A stretch of DNA of 54,064 bases from NCBI GenBank assembly GCA_905480105.1, contig CAJQPC010000015.1:1-54064 (forward strand), given 5' to 3'. Under the pieces are notes generated by a model. The model ran no database searches. It had not been told where the DNA came from and saw nothing but the letters and a program-made list of their open reading frames with translations. Shown here one piece after another: positions 17,140 to 25,444 of this stretch. This stretch comes from an uncultured bacterium (GTDB taxonomy: Bacteria > Myxococcota_A > UBA796 > CAJQPC01). Position 1 is the stretch's first letter. Every line of letters starts with the position of its first letter. The position numbers were made by a program, and so were the translations under genes.

Positions 17140-17657
17140 AGCTCAGGGGGAGATGCGCCCGCGGCGAGCTCGCGGAGTAGCCCCGGCTCCAGTTTGGCCA
17201 GTGCCGAGTCGATGAACTCCTGCAACGCAAGGCCTTGAATCGCCCCATAACGCTGTGCCTGAAGGGCCATATCCAGCTTGTCGCAGGCCTTGACGAAGCG
17301 ACCCTCGGGGGTGTTTCCATAGGCCTGGGTGAAGGGCATTAGGTCTACTGGAAGTCCTGTGTTCAGGGCGGAAAAAGCTGCCAGTTCCCGTGCTGCTTTG
17401 TCCTGTGGATCCACCCCATCGTGAGGGGTAATGTCCCCTACGCGAAGCTCAGCAAGGTCGTGCACAATGGCAATGCACAGGGCCTGCTCGCGGTTGATGT
17501 GCTTCGGGCACAGGACCAGGACCAACCAAGCCACACCCCAGGAGTGGGCCGCTACCGACTCAGGTTGCTGCACGCCCTCGCGCACCCAGCCGGCCCTTGG
17601 CAGCTCTTTGAGGGTCAAGGCTTCGAGCAGACGGGCGCGCAGTAGATCGGTTCTCAA
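17136..17657 (-). CDS. HD-domain 5'-deoxynucleotidase, HDDC2/YfbR-like
   Basis: The sequence follows the HDDC2/YfbR family closely: ELPRAGWVREGV, then PESVAAHSWGVA with the first metal His, then AIVHDLAELRVGDITPHDG with the HD pair, and KACDKLDMALQA with the last ligand Asp. These enzymes remove the 5' phosphate from deoxynucleoside monophosphates. I place the start at the TTG at 17657, which overlaps the stop of the upstream FabD-like gene and gives 173 residues; the open frame extends 34 codons further but that part is the shadow of the upstream gene. The start is uncertain. Confidence 0.8.
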   Translation of the reverse strand: MRTDLLRARLLEALTLKELPRAGWVREGVQQPESVAAHSWGVAWLVLVLCPKHINREQALCIAIVHDLAELRVGDITPHDGVDPQDKAARELAAFSALNTGLPVDLMPFTQAYGNTPEGRFVKACDKLDMALQAQRYGAIQGLALQEFIDSALAKLEPGLLRELAAGASPPEL

Positions 17658-18661
17658 ACCACCAAAGCCCGCTGCTCGGCACGTGCCATGGAGATGACCA
17701 GGGGCCGTTCTCCCCTCTGGGCTTCGGCAAAGTCCGCCTTGTCGCGCAGACCGCGCCATCCAATCTCAATCAGTGCCTGGGCCACGCTGGCGCCCAAGGT
17801 GTCTCCCGGGCCAGGCAGCACAATCGCGTCGGCTGCGAACTGACTCATGCCGGCCTGGACAGTGGCCGAGAAATCATAGGTGTGGTCGACTTGAGCGCCA
17901 AGAGTCCAGTCGAAGATCTCTTCGGGGGAAGCCCAAGGGTGGAACACAGCCCCACGTCCATCCACCATCGGCACGGTCGGACTGCGAAGGTCCAGGTCCG
18001 CCAGCTCACCGCGCGCCCTGTTGGCGGTGGCCGACATGAGGGGTGTGTGGAAGGCGGAGTGCAGTGGAAGCTGCACGGGGTAGCTGCGCTTCCCACGCAC
18101 CAGCTTGGGCAAGCTGTTCAGCAGACCCTTGGTGGCAGCTCGGCTGCCAGCGAGTACAGCGGTTCCCCCCAATCGGATGCTCAGGTGCACGTCCTCGGTA
18201 TCCAGGGCCGTGTCCACTGCTGCGGAGAGCTGTGCATCGTGGCGCCAGTCCGTATCGACAGTGGGGTAGAGAACCTGTCCGCCGATGATGTTCTTGGCCT
18301 GGTACTGGCCCATGGTCTCGATCAGCCGGGCTGCCTCGGACAGCTCCAGGGCACCGGCCGCGTAGAGCGCGGAGTACCAGCCCATGGAGTTTCCTCCCAC
18401 AGTCACGACGTGGCCCTTGTCGGGGTTCAAGGCTTCGATGTCGAAGGCTGTCGCGCCAAAGGTCAGGATAGATGCGTTCTCGCCGGCCACGTGAAAGCGC
18501 GCACCGTGGCGTTCAGCGGCGTCCATCTCTCGCAAGGTGGGACGACCTAAAGCATCCCGGAAGGCATCGAGTTGGTCGAGTACTACGCTGGCCCCTTGGT
18601 AGGTGCCAAGCTGGTCTTTGCCGTAGGAGCCCCGTCCGGGGCAGAGCAGAAAGAGACGCAT
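17654..18661 (-). CDS. Malonyl-CoA-ACP transacylase-like protein
   Basis: A 335-residue acyltransferase of the FabD/AT fold. The catalytic Ser92 sits in GGNSMGWYSA, a variant of the usual GHSLGE, and a His at 201 in QLPLHSAFH fills the second catalytic position. The N-terminal PGRGSYG matches the PGQGSQ motif. It is not next to other fatty acid synthesis genes, so it need not be the house-keeping FabD; a CoA-to-carrier acyl transfer linked to the upstream 2-oxoacid dehydrogenase is possible. AAGGAGGG precedes the ATG by about 7 bases. The gap from the upstream gene is 3 bases. Confidence 0.78.
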   Translation of the reverse strand: MRLFLLCPGRGSYGKDQLGTYQGASVVLDQLDAFRDALGRPTLREMDAAERHGARFHVAGENASILTFGATAFDIEALNPDKGHVVTVGGNSMGWYSALYAAGALELSEAARLIETMGQYQAKNIIGGQVLYPTVDTDWRHDAQLSAAVDTALDTEDVHLSIRLGGTAVLAGSRAATKGLLNSLPKLVRGKRSYPVQLPLHSAFHTPLMSATANRARGELADLDLRSPTVPMVDGRGAVFHPWASPEEIFDWTLGAQVDHTYDFSATVQAGMSQFAADAIVLPGPGDTLGASVAQALIEIGWRGLRDKADFAEAQRGERPLVISMARAEQRALVV

Positions 18662-18664
18662 CTC

Positions 18665-20929
18665 TCAGCCCTCCTTCTGGTTGTGGCGGTCCGTCTGCTT
18701 GGGAGGCACTGTGTGGTGGTGAAGCTCTACGACGGCCTTCTCAATGTCGTCTTCTTGGACCAGAACCAAATTGGCTGCTGCACCCAGTGGGATGAAGGTG
18801 TCCCAGCCCGTGACCCGGCGCAGCTCGCCCTTGAATCCGCCTTCGATGAGCAAGGTGTAGATGGCCTCGCTCACGCCGCCGGTCTTGCGGGTCTCGTCGA
18901 CCACCAGCACCTTGCCCGTAGCCATCGCTTCTCGCAGAATGTCTTGCTCTGGCATTGGAGCCAGCCAGCGAAGGTCCACGACCCGGGCGTCGATGCCCTG
19001 GCTGCGAAGGCGCTCGGCCACACGCAAGCTCATCCACAGGCCGTTGGCCCAGGACACGATGGTCAGGTCCGTGCCGCTCCCGTAGGTCTTGGCGGTGCCC
19101 ATGGGCAGGGCTTCGGCGGCAGGGTCATAGGTACTGGTCCACAGTCCGTCTCCGGGCTCGTGTAGGTCCTTGGTCATATACAGTGCGATGGGCTCGAGAA
19201 AAGCGACGACCGCGCCTTCCATCTTGGCCGCGGCAATACAGGTCTTCAGCATGGCCACAGCATCGGACCCGTTCGACGGCGAGGCCAATACAAGCCCGGG
19301 AATGTCTCGCAAGCTGGTCACGCTATTGTCGTTGTGGAAGTGGCCGCCAAAGCCCTTCTGGTAAGCGTAGCTGGCCATGCGCATGACCATGGGGTTTTTG
19401 AATTGCCGCTGGCTGAAGTACTGCAGGGTGGCCGCCTCGCCGCGTAACTGGTCCACGGCGTTGTGCAGGTAGGCCAGGTACTGGATCTCAGGAACCGGAA
19501 GCAGGCCCATTTGGCCGGCACCCAAGGCGGTGCCGAGGATGCTCTGTTCGTCCAGCAGAGTGTTAAAAACGCGGCCGACGCTGGCCTTTTCCGCCAACTT
19601 GGCGGTCACGTGGTAGACACCGCCCTTTTTGGAGACGTCTTCGCCAAAAATGAGCATCTCTGGGTACTTTACGAGTGCATCGCCCAGGGCTCGGTTGAGC
19701 TGCATAGCCAGGTGTCGGGGACGGTCGGTTTCCGGTAGGCGGGCACCCCAGAAGGCGTCCCGTGCGGCGGGGTCCCCCTGACGCATGGCCTCGGTGTGGA
19801 TGACGGCGGCGTCCATTGGAGCCAGGGGCTCAATGACCTCCTCGGCGGTGGTGATCTTGGGCCGTGAGACGGCCTCTTGTCCCAGGGCGTGTACCCGAAT
19901 GCGCAGGTCTTCGTACAGGCTCAGAATCTCAGCCGGGCTGCGCCAGCCGTTCTCGATGAGCAGGCGAGCGGTGGCCAGAAGTGGATCGCGGGCCTCCTTG
20001 GCCTCGATCTGCCCCAGGGTCTGGTAGAGCTGCTCTACATCGGAGCCGGCGTGTCCAAGCAGGCGCACCACGGAGAGGTGCAGGAAGGCTGGCTTGCGGT
20101 GCTCGCGTACCCAGTCGGCGGCCTCGCGGGCAGCGCGGACAGCATCCACGATGTCCAGGCCGTCTCCGTGAACGTACTTGAGCCCAGGACGGTGGCCGTA
20201 GGCGGCGTTCACCCAGCCGCTGGGGGTGTTCACGCTGATGCCCATGCCGTTGTCTTCGCAGACGAAGAGCACTGGAATGGGCACGTTCTGCCAGGCGCCC
20301 CAGATGGCGGCGTTGATGGCTCCGGTGGCGGTGCTGTGGTTGGAGCTCGCGTCGCCGAAGGTGCAGATGGAGATGCTGTCGTTGGGCACCGAGCTGGCCA
20401 CGCCCAGGCGCTTGGCACGGTCGATCGCAAAGGCCGCACCCATGGCCTTGGGAAGGTGGCTGGCGATGGTGCTGGTCTGGGGAGGGATGTTCAGACTCAG
20501 GGACCCAAAGACTTTGTGCCGGCCGCCAGCGATGGGCTCATCAGCGCTGCCAACCATGCCCAGCAGTACGTCGAAGAGAGGAGACTCTCCGGGGACCTGG
20601 CTGGCACGGTGCTGAAAAAAACCGCCGCTGCGGTAATGCAGGAAAGCTGGATCGGTGTGCCGGGTGGCGTGGGCCACGGCCGCATTACACTCGTGGCCGG
20701 AGCCTCCGATCGTGTAGAAGCTCTGGCCTTTGGCCTTGAGCACCCGTGCCTCAATGTCAAGGATCCGACTGGAGACCATGGAGTGGAACAACGCCAGGGT
20801 CTCCCGTGCCGTCAGCGCCGCTCCGGGCCGAACAGGGCTCTCCAAGTCACTCCGTAGAGCTGGGGTGGGCATCGCCCCCACAGCGTCCAGGAAGTTTTGA
20901 TCCACGACCGACGCGCGATTGACCGCCAT
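18665..20929 (-). CDS. Fused alpha/beta E1 component of a branched-chain-type 2-oxoacid dehydrogenase
   Basis: A 754-residue thiamine-diphosphate enzyme. Residues about 45-370 are the E1-alpha domain with the ThDP/Mg motif GDASSNHSTATGAINAA and the HYRSGGFF segment. Residues about 420-745 are the E1-beta transketolase-like domain, with IFGEDVSKKGGV, LLDEQSILGTALG and a C-terminal VVDLRWLAPMP. Such fusions decarboxylate branched-chain or related 2-oxoacids and pass the acyl group to an E2 lipoyl protein. No E2 or E3 gene is in the window. GGAGG is 6 bases before the ATG. Followed at once by a FabD-like acyltransferase. Confidence 0.88.
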   Translation of the reverse strand: MAVNRASVVDQNFLDAVGAMPTPALRSDLESPVRPGAALTARETLALFHSMVSSRILDIEARVLKAKGQSFYTIGGSGHECNAAVAHATRHTDPAFLHYRSGGFFQHRASQVPGESPLFDVLLGMVGSADEPIAGGRHKVFGSLSLNIPPQTSTIASHLPKAMGAAFAIDRAKRLGVASSVPNDSISICTFGDASSNHSTATGAINAAIWGAWQNVPIPVLFVCEDNGMGISVNTPSGWVNAAYGHRPGLKYVHGDGLDIVDAVRAAREAADWVREHRKPAFLHLSVVRLLGHAGSDVEQLYQTLGQIEAKEARDPLLATARLLIENGWRSPAEILSLYEDLRIRVHALGQEAVSRPKITTAEEVIEPLAPMDAAVIHTEAMRQGDPAARDAFWGARLPETDRPRHLAMQLNRALGDALVKYPEMLIFGEDVSKKGGVYHVTAKLAEKASVGRVFNTLLDEQSILGTALGAGQMGLLPVPEIQYLAYLHNAVDQLRGEAATLQYFSQRQFKNPMVMRMASYAYQKGFGGHFHNDNSVTSLRDIPGLVLASPSNGSDAVAMLKTCIAAAKMEGAVVAFLEPIALYMTKDLHEPGDGLWTSTYDPAAEALPMGTAKTYGSGTDLTIVSWANGLWMSLRVAERLRSQGIDARVVDLRWLAPMPEQDILREAMATGKVLVVDETRKTGGVSEAIYTLLIEGGFKGELRRVTGWDTFIPLGAAANLVLVQEDDIEKAVVELHHHTVPPKQTDRHNQKEG

Positions 20930-21017
20930 GAATAGCCTCCGCTACAGCTACGTTGAGGGCCTATCCGACTGGGATCGGGTTGCCAGTTGCGTTTGGTTGT
21001 ACGGGGTCAGGGCCCGC

Positions 21018-21812
21018 TCAGCGCTTACGGCCCCAAACCCCCACATACCGCAGCGGTCCGCCGGCTCCAGCCTTGGCCAGACTCCGGTAGCTGCGTGCAA
21101 TCAGCTGAGCGCTGGCCCGCTGTCCCAACCCGCGACTAGCGGCCACCAGTGCGTCCGCCCAGAGGTTCAAGCCCTTGGCCATGCCGGCCGTCAGGTCCAC
21201 CACCTGGATTTCTTGCATGCCCATGTGCTGCATGTGACCTTGCCAGCGCTCCACCGGCTGCAGGCGCAGACCGCCTAAGCTTCCAGCAATCCAGCGCATC
21301 TTGGTGCGGTCGACCAACTGGTTGTGCCGTGGCTGTGTGGCAAAGTCGGCCAGGGCCATCCAACCTCCGGGCTTGAGCACGGTCCATGCCTGGTGTAGTG
21401 CGTGCTCCAAGTCTCTGGCATGGGACAGGCCCTGGATGCTGAGCAGGTTGTCAAAGCTGCATGCTGCAAAAGGCAAGCGCTCGGTGTCGCTGACCACAAA
21501 GCGAGGCCGGGGATGGGTCCTGCGGGCTTGGTCAATCTGAGATGGGTCTGGGTCGGTCCCGGTGAGCTGCTCGGCTCTCTCCAGGATGACTGGGCTGGCG
21601 CCTCCGGTACCGCAGCTCAGCTGCAGCCAGTGGCCGCTCCCCAAAGGCTGGCACAAGCGCTGCAAGAGAGCCTGTTGTGCTGCCCCAATGTCCCGGCTCG
21701 TTGAGAAGTCGCCGTGTCCAACACTGGGCCCAGCCGCATTGAATAGGGGGTTTAGGTTTTTGCTCCAAGCTGAGCTCTGCGCAACCGAGGCTGGGCTTAG
21801 GAGGCTGGGCAC
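21018..21812 (-). CDS. SAM-dependent methyltransferase
   Basis: A class I methyltransferase of 264 residues when started at the GTG at 21812, which has GAGG 5 bases upstream and overlaps the end of ppx by 16 bases. The longer open frame to 21905 is mostly the shadow of ppx. SAM-binding motif I reads WLQLSCGTGGASPV, followed by TGTDPDPSQI and the post-I strand PFAACSFDNLLSIQ. Type 11 family; the substrate is not predictable. Last gene of a five-gene minus-strand run. Confidence 0.8.
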   Translation of the reverse strand: MPSLLSPASVAQSSAWSKNLNPLFNAAGPSVGHGDFSTSRDIGAAQQALLQRLCQPLGSGHWLQLSCGTGGASPVILERAEQLTGTDPDPSQIDQARRTHPRPRFVVSDTERLPFAACSFDNLLSIQGLSHARDLEHALHQAWTVLKPGGWMALADFATQPRHNQLVDRTKMRWIAGSLGGLRLQPVERWQGHMQHMGMQEIQVVDLTAGMAKGLNLWADALVAASRGLGQRASAQLIARSYRSLAKAGAGGPLRYVGVWGRKR

Positions 21813-22684
21813 AGGACCCTCTGCAAGGCTCGAGCGACCAAACCCTCGCGCATCGCGGAGCGAGAGAGCAGGAAGGAGTCGGTGATCAGGCCTTCTACCG
21901 CACATCCCAGTGCCAGGGCTCCTGCATGGAGGGTGTCGATGCGCCGGTCATCGATGCCGGGTAGCCCGCTCAGGTTCTCACTGCGCAGGATCTGCGCCAA
22001 CGTGAACTCCATTGCGGAGCGCGGCACACAGAGACCATGAACGGGAGACCTTGATTGCTCTCGTGGAATAGCTCCGTCGGCTATCAGCGCCATCCTCCCG
22101 ACAGTCAGGCTCGTCCCAGCGGTGAGCACCACCTGTGGCAGGTCCCGGGCAAAGAATACGGAGGCCCCGGACATCTGCTCACGGCACCAGGCGATACGCT
22201 CTGGCAAGGGTACTTGGGCGGCGGAGATGTGACCGATGCTCAGGCTAAGCACTTCTTCGAGCTTTCCCCTTCGACCCAGTGCGAACTCGGTAGAGCGGCC
22301 GCCCAGATCGATGACCAGGGCGCTGTCCAGGTCCAGGGCCGCACAGGCACCCAGGAAGATCAGCTTGGCCTCGTCCGCGCCGGAGAGCACCTCTAGGTCT
22401 AAGTTCAGGGTGCCCAAGCGCTGGGCCAGGTCTTCGGGATTGGAACAGTCCCTAAGAGCGGCTGTCGCGCTGATCTGGCGAAGCTCAGCCCCATGAGCGC
22501 GGGACTGTTCTTGGAACTCGGAGAGGGCGAGCGTCGCTGCGTCCATGGCCTGTACCAGGAGGCGGCCCTGGTCTAAATCTCCCAATCGAACGCCGGCCCG
22601 TGCCTGGTGCAGGGTCTGACCAGCGGGGTTGACCACCTGTAAGTGCAGGGAGTTGGAGCCCATGTCCACGACGGCTAGGTTCAT
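21797..22684 (-). CDS. ppx: Exopolyphosphatase / (p)ppGpp phosphatase family protein, short form
   Basis: A 295-residue Ppx/GppA protein with the actin-like ATPase fold: the phosphate-1 loop VDMGSNSLHL, SATAALRDCSN, the glycine loop VIDLGGRSTEF, and the C-terminal ERIAW and DRRIDTLHAGA segments. It lacks the C-terminal HD-like domain of long Ppx enzymes, as in the short actinobacterial and delta-proteobacterial type. Expected to hydrolyse terminal phosphates of polyphosphate or pppGpp. The start overlaps the end of the SixA-like gene as ATGA. Confidence 0.88.
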   Translation of the reverse strand: MNLAVVDMGSNSLHLQVVNPAGQTLHQARAGVRLGDLDQGRLLVQAMDAATLALSEFQEQSRAHGAELRQISATAALRDCSNPEDLAQRLGTLNLDLEVLSGADEAKLIFLGACAALDLDSALVIDLGGRSTEFALGRRGKLEEVLSLSIGHISAAQVPLPERIAWCREQMSGASVFFARDLPQVVLTAGTSLTVGRMALIADGAIPREQSRSPVHGLCVPRSAMEFTLAQILRSENLSGLPGIDDRRIDTLHAGALALGCAVEGLITDSFLLSRSAMREGLVARALQRVLCPAS

Positions 22685-23154
22685 TTACGGGCCGCCAGGG
22701 CGAAGCTTGGAGGCGCAAAGAAGATGAGCTCCGCTGGGCGCCGGGGGGGGAGATCGTCCAGGCGGAAGCAAGCGACGCTGGCTTCTTCGAAGGCCATCAG
22801 GCCGTCCGCGCCGATCAGACGCGCGGCCAGGCCGGACAGCGCGGGTTCATGGCCGATGATCAGGGGGTCAACGAGCTCACGTTCCCCCAGCTCTCGCAGC
22901 AGCTCGGGTCCGGCTTTGACCACATTTCCGAGTACCTCTATGGGAAGTCCTGGGTAGTGCTCGATGACCAACTCGGCGGTCTGCATTGAGCGCACCAGCG
23001 GGCTGCATACAACCGCGCCGGGGAGCCAACCGCCCATCTTTAGGCCGCGCACCACGTCCCAGACGATGCTGCGGCCGGTGTCGGTCAGCGTGCGGGACGC
23101 GTCGTCGCCTTGGAAGCGCTCCGCCAAGCCGTGGCGCATCAGAGTCAGGAGCAT
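22681..23154 (-). CDS. sixA: SixA-like phosphohistidine phosphatase
   Basis: A 157-residue histidine phosphatase of the RHG superfamily. The catalytic LMRHGLAE motif is at residues 5-12 (His8). The second conserved features are VVCSPLVRSMQTAEL and IIGHEPALSGLA. This short form matches SixA, which dephosphorylates phosphohistidine on phosphorelay or PTS proteins. SixA-like genes are often found beside polyphosphate genes; here it overlaps ppx by 4 bases. Confidence 0.87.
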   Translation of the reverse strand: MLLTLMRHGLAERFQGDDASRTLTDTGRSIVWDVVRGLKMGGWLPGAVVCSPLVRSMQTAELVIEHYPGLPIEVLGNVVKAGPELLRELGERELVDPLIIGHEPALSGLAARLIGADGLMAFEEASVACFRLDDLPPRRPAELIFFAPPSFALAARK

Positions 23155-23172
23155 GGAGGTTGCTTCATGCTT

Positions 23173-23868
23173 TCAAAGACCAGCGCCTTTGGGCGCGAAT
23201 ACGATGGACTGGCCTCTGGCGGCCTGAATGACGGCCGCCAAGAGCTGAGGCTCAGAGTTCTTGTCAGCGAGATCACGTGCCGCGGTCAGATAGGTCTCGG
23301 CTTGGAGGGGATTTGCCTTGGCTTGGCAGAGGCGTGCCAAAACGCGCTCGCGTACGAACCCATCTGGCAGCTTGTCGGCGCGCTCCCAACCCTGCAGTGC
23401 CAAATCCACCGCATCAGGATCTCCAGCGCCGGCAAGAGCATTCGCTTTGGCGATGACCGCTGTGCATGCCTCTTGGGGGGTTTTTGCTTGGGCCAGCAGC
23501 TGTTCCAAGGGGATGGCCATGCGGCCAGCTTCTTCGGCTGCCAAACGGGTCTGCTCCGCTTCTTCTTGGAGCTTGGCGTAGAGCTGGGCGTTCAGGCCGC
23601 GCAGAGCCTCCAAGCCGGGCAGATCTCCGCGGGACTTGGCCACGCGCATCGCGGCTCGCAGAACGGGTTTGGCTTCTTGTAGGCGGCCGAGCTGAAACAG
23701 CGCCTGGGCGCGCATTCCCAGCGCCGGCCCCTGGTGGGCGGGTGGCAGCGTTTCGGGGTCGACAGCCGCCAAGATGGCCTCGGCTTGGTCCGCCCGTCCA
23801 TGACGCAAGGCAGCAACGGCTCGGTCCAGAGCGCTGGGCTCGGGTTGTGTGGGGAAGGAGCCGCTCAC
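23173..23868 (-). CDS. Helical-repeat (TPR-like) protein of unknown function
   Basis: A 231-residue protein, almost entirely helical and rich in Ala, Leu and Glu. Repeating units such as AVAALRHGRADQAEAILAAV and MRAQALFQLGRLQEAKPVLR read as TPRs; the middle part has coiled-coil character (QEEAEQTRLAAEEAGRM). No signal peptide. The GTG start at 23868 overlaps the upstream AhcY-like stop as GTGA; the open frame continues further upstream but that part is the shadow of the upstream gene. I infer an adaptor role for a neighbour but cannot say which. Confidence 0.65.
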   Translation of the reverse strand: MSGSFPTQPEPSALDRAVAALRHGRADQAEAILAAVDPETLPPAHQGPALGMRAQALFQLGRLQEAKPVLRAAMRVAKSRGDLPGLEALRGLNAQLYAKLQEEAEQTRLAAEEAGRMAIPLEQLLAQAKTPQEACTAVIAKANALAGAGDPDAVDLALQGWERADKLPDGFVRERVLARLCQAKANPLQAETYLTAARDLADKNSEPQLLAAVIQAARGQSIVFAPKGAGL

Positions 23869-25001
23869 CGACGGGCCTGGATGGCAGCCTTGGCCACCTC
23901 GGCTTCGAGGCTGCGGGGAACCGGGTGCTCGCCGGGGCTGGGACGCTGGGTTGCCAAGTGCTCTAAGGCCCGACCCAAGAGTGCAAAGTGCAAGAGCACG
24001 GGCTCGGGGCTGCCCGCGTTGAGCACGATGTTGAGTGGGTTTCCACCACCGAGCACGCTGAGCCAAGGGCCCTTGGAGCGCAGGCGGAAGCGGACACAAT
24101 GCGGACCAAGCTCATCGCCTTCGACCGCCGCGCCACGTAGGCCGAGCACATCGATCTCGTCCCGGCCGTGGCCGGCGTTGACAAGGACCAGGTCGGAGTT
24201 GACTCCCTCCAGTGCGCTCAGAGGCAGGGCGCCCTTCTTGCCAGTGACGGTCACGGCAATGTCGGCGCGCTCCAAGCCGAGGGCCAAGCCAGGGGTGGGA
24301 AATCCATCGTACTGGGCGACGAGCTGGCGGATGGGGTCAATTTCAACGACCTCGACGTTGGCTCCGAATGCCCTGGCGTAGACCGCTACGCCCTGACCGG
24401 TTGGGCCATAGCCGATGACCAGGACCCGGCGTCCGCTTAGGTGCATACCCGTGATGTTGGTCACGCACGGCCAAAGGCCCTCGCCAACGCCGTGGCGGTT
24501 CTCTATGTTGTACTTGAGTTCTCCGCCGTTTATGTTCATCACGCCGAAGGGAGCTGGTCGGCGCCGCAGTCGGTTGATTCCGGTGCGGGTGATCTCTACT
24601 GCTGCGCGAATCTCGCTCGCCTGGTTGGGGCGCTGCTCCAGAAGGGTGGAGATCAGTTCGTAGCCCACGTCGGCGAGGAGCTCGGGGTGTGCATCCAGGG
24701 TTGCCCGGTAGCGGTCATTTCCGTCCCGTCCGGTTTCGACCTGAATGCCTTGCTGGCGCAACAACTCCACGACGCCGGGGTCTGTCGTTGCCTCGTTCGC
24801 GGCACAGACTACCCAGGTGCCTCCGCCCAGCGCCAGCTCTCGCACAAGAGCCGCTGTGAGCGTGGTTAAGTGGGCGTTTACCGCGACCGTCATCCCCTCC
24901 CAGGGGCGCTTTGCAGCCCAGCGCAGACCAAGCTGGGGCAAGAGGGGGAAGAAGGTGTTGATTCGGGCCACTTCTGCAGCTGCTGCGGTTGCTCGGTCCA
25001 T
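23865..25001 (-). CDS. Divergent S-adenosylhomocysteine hydrolase-like protein
   Basis: A 378-residue paralogue of AhcY. The NAD-binding motif VIGYGPTGQGVA, the preceding hinge, and an H in AVNAHLTTLTAAL that matches the substrate His are present. Several active-site positions differ from the canonical copy at 25445-26704: the TK-x(2)-FDN block reads LKYNIEN, so the catalytic Lys is kept but the Asp is Glu, and the DDGADL segment reads LDAHPEL. The C-terminal Lys-Tyr tail of true AhcY is absent. It may act on another nucleoside thioether or sense SAH. First gene of a five-gene run and head-to-head with the canonical side. Confidence 0.75.
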   Translation of the reverse strand: MDRATAAAAEVARINTFFPLLPQLGLRWAAKRPWEGMTVAVNAHLTTLTAALVRELALGGGTWVVCAANEATTDPGVVELLRQQGIQVETGRDGNDRYRATLDAHPELLADVGYELISTLLEQRPNQASEIRAAVEITRTGINRLRRRPAPFGVMNINGGELKYNIENRHGVGEGLWPCVTNITGMHLSGRRVLVIGYGPTGQGVAVYARAFGANVEVVEIDPIRQLVAQYDGFPTPGLALGLERADIAVTVTGKKGALPLSALEGVNSDLVLVNAGHGRDEIDVLGLRGAAVEGDELGPHCVRFRLRSKGPWLSVLGGGNPLNIVLNAGSPEPVLLHFALLGRALEHLATQRPSPGEHPVPRSLEAEVAKAAIQARR

Positions 25002-25109
25002 GCAGGCTCCTGATGCGAGATCTTACCCTGCCCGAGGTCACCGGGCCGCAGGGATCTACTCTCTGTAGTGGTGCGTTGAGGCACGCTGCCGCGCACTCCG
25101 GAGCTTCGT

Positions 25110-25352
25110 ATGAACAAGTCCGTCTCTTTTGTTGCAGTCGTCGTCGTCGCTGCCTTGTCCCTTTTGGCGACCCAAATTTTCATTGCCCCTGCCCTGGCTG
25201 GAGCTGGAAGGGTGTGCGAGTTCCGCACCTTTCATGCCCACGACCCGACCCGGCCTGCCCAGGTGCAGGTGGAGGAGGGATGGAAGGTGGTTGGGGCGGG
25301 GCGCGGTCCGTACCTCGGCGGGGAGGCGTTGGGCGTTGTGGTGTGCCGGTGA
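25110..25352 (+). CDS. Small secreted or membrane-anchored protein, unknown function
   Basis: An 80-residue protein whose first 30 residues form a strong signal peptide or anchor (VAVVVVAALSLLATQIFIA, possible cleavage after ALAG). The remainder is short and Gly- and Val-rich with two cysteines (VCEF and VVVCR). GGAG lies 7 bases before the ATG. No family recognised. It sits between the two AhcY-type genes, 92 bases before ahcY. Confidence 0.5.
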   Translation: MNKSVSFVAVVVVAALSLLATQIFIAPALAGAGRVCEFRTFHAHDPTRPAQVQVEEGWKVVGAGRGPYLGGEALGVVVCR

Positions 25353-25444
25353 GGACACAGCTTGGTGTGCCGCTAATGTTTCGATCCGTGCGAGAGAACG
25401 ACCGGGGCGATACTTAGGGCGACCCAAAATCAGGAGTCCTCCCC

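Noticed and set aside
19877..20857. A 326-codon plus-strand open frame opposite the E1 gene
   Set aside because: It is the antisense shadow of a well-conserved ThDP enzyme.
23869..24099. N-terminal extension of the helical-repeat protein
   Set aside because: This part is the out-of-frame shadow of the AhcY-like gene, and a GTGA overlap start fits better.
25353..25444. Possible SAH or SAM riboswitch before ahcY
   Set aside because: The 92-base leader does not show the conserved core patterns that I know for these riboswitches.
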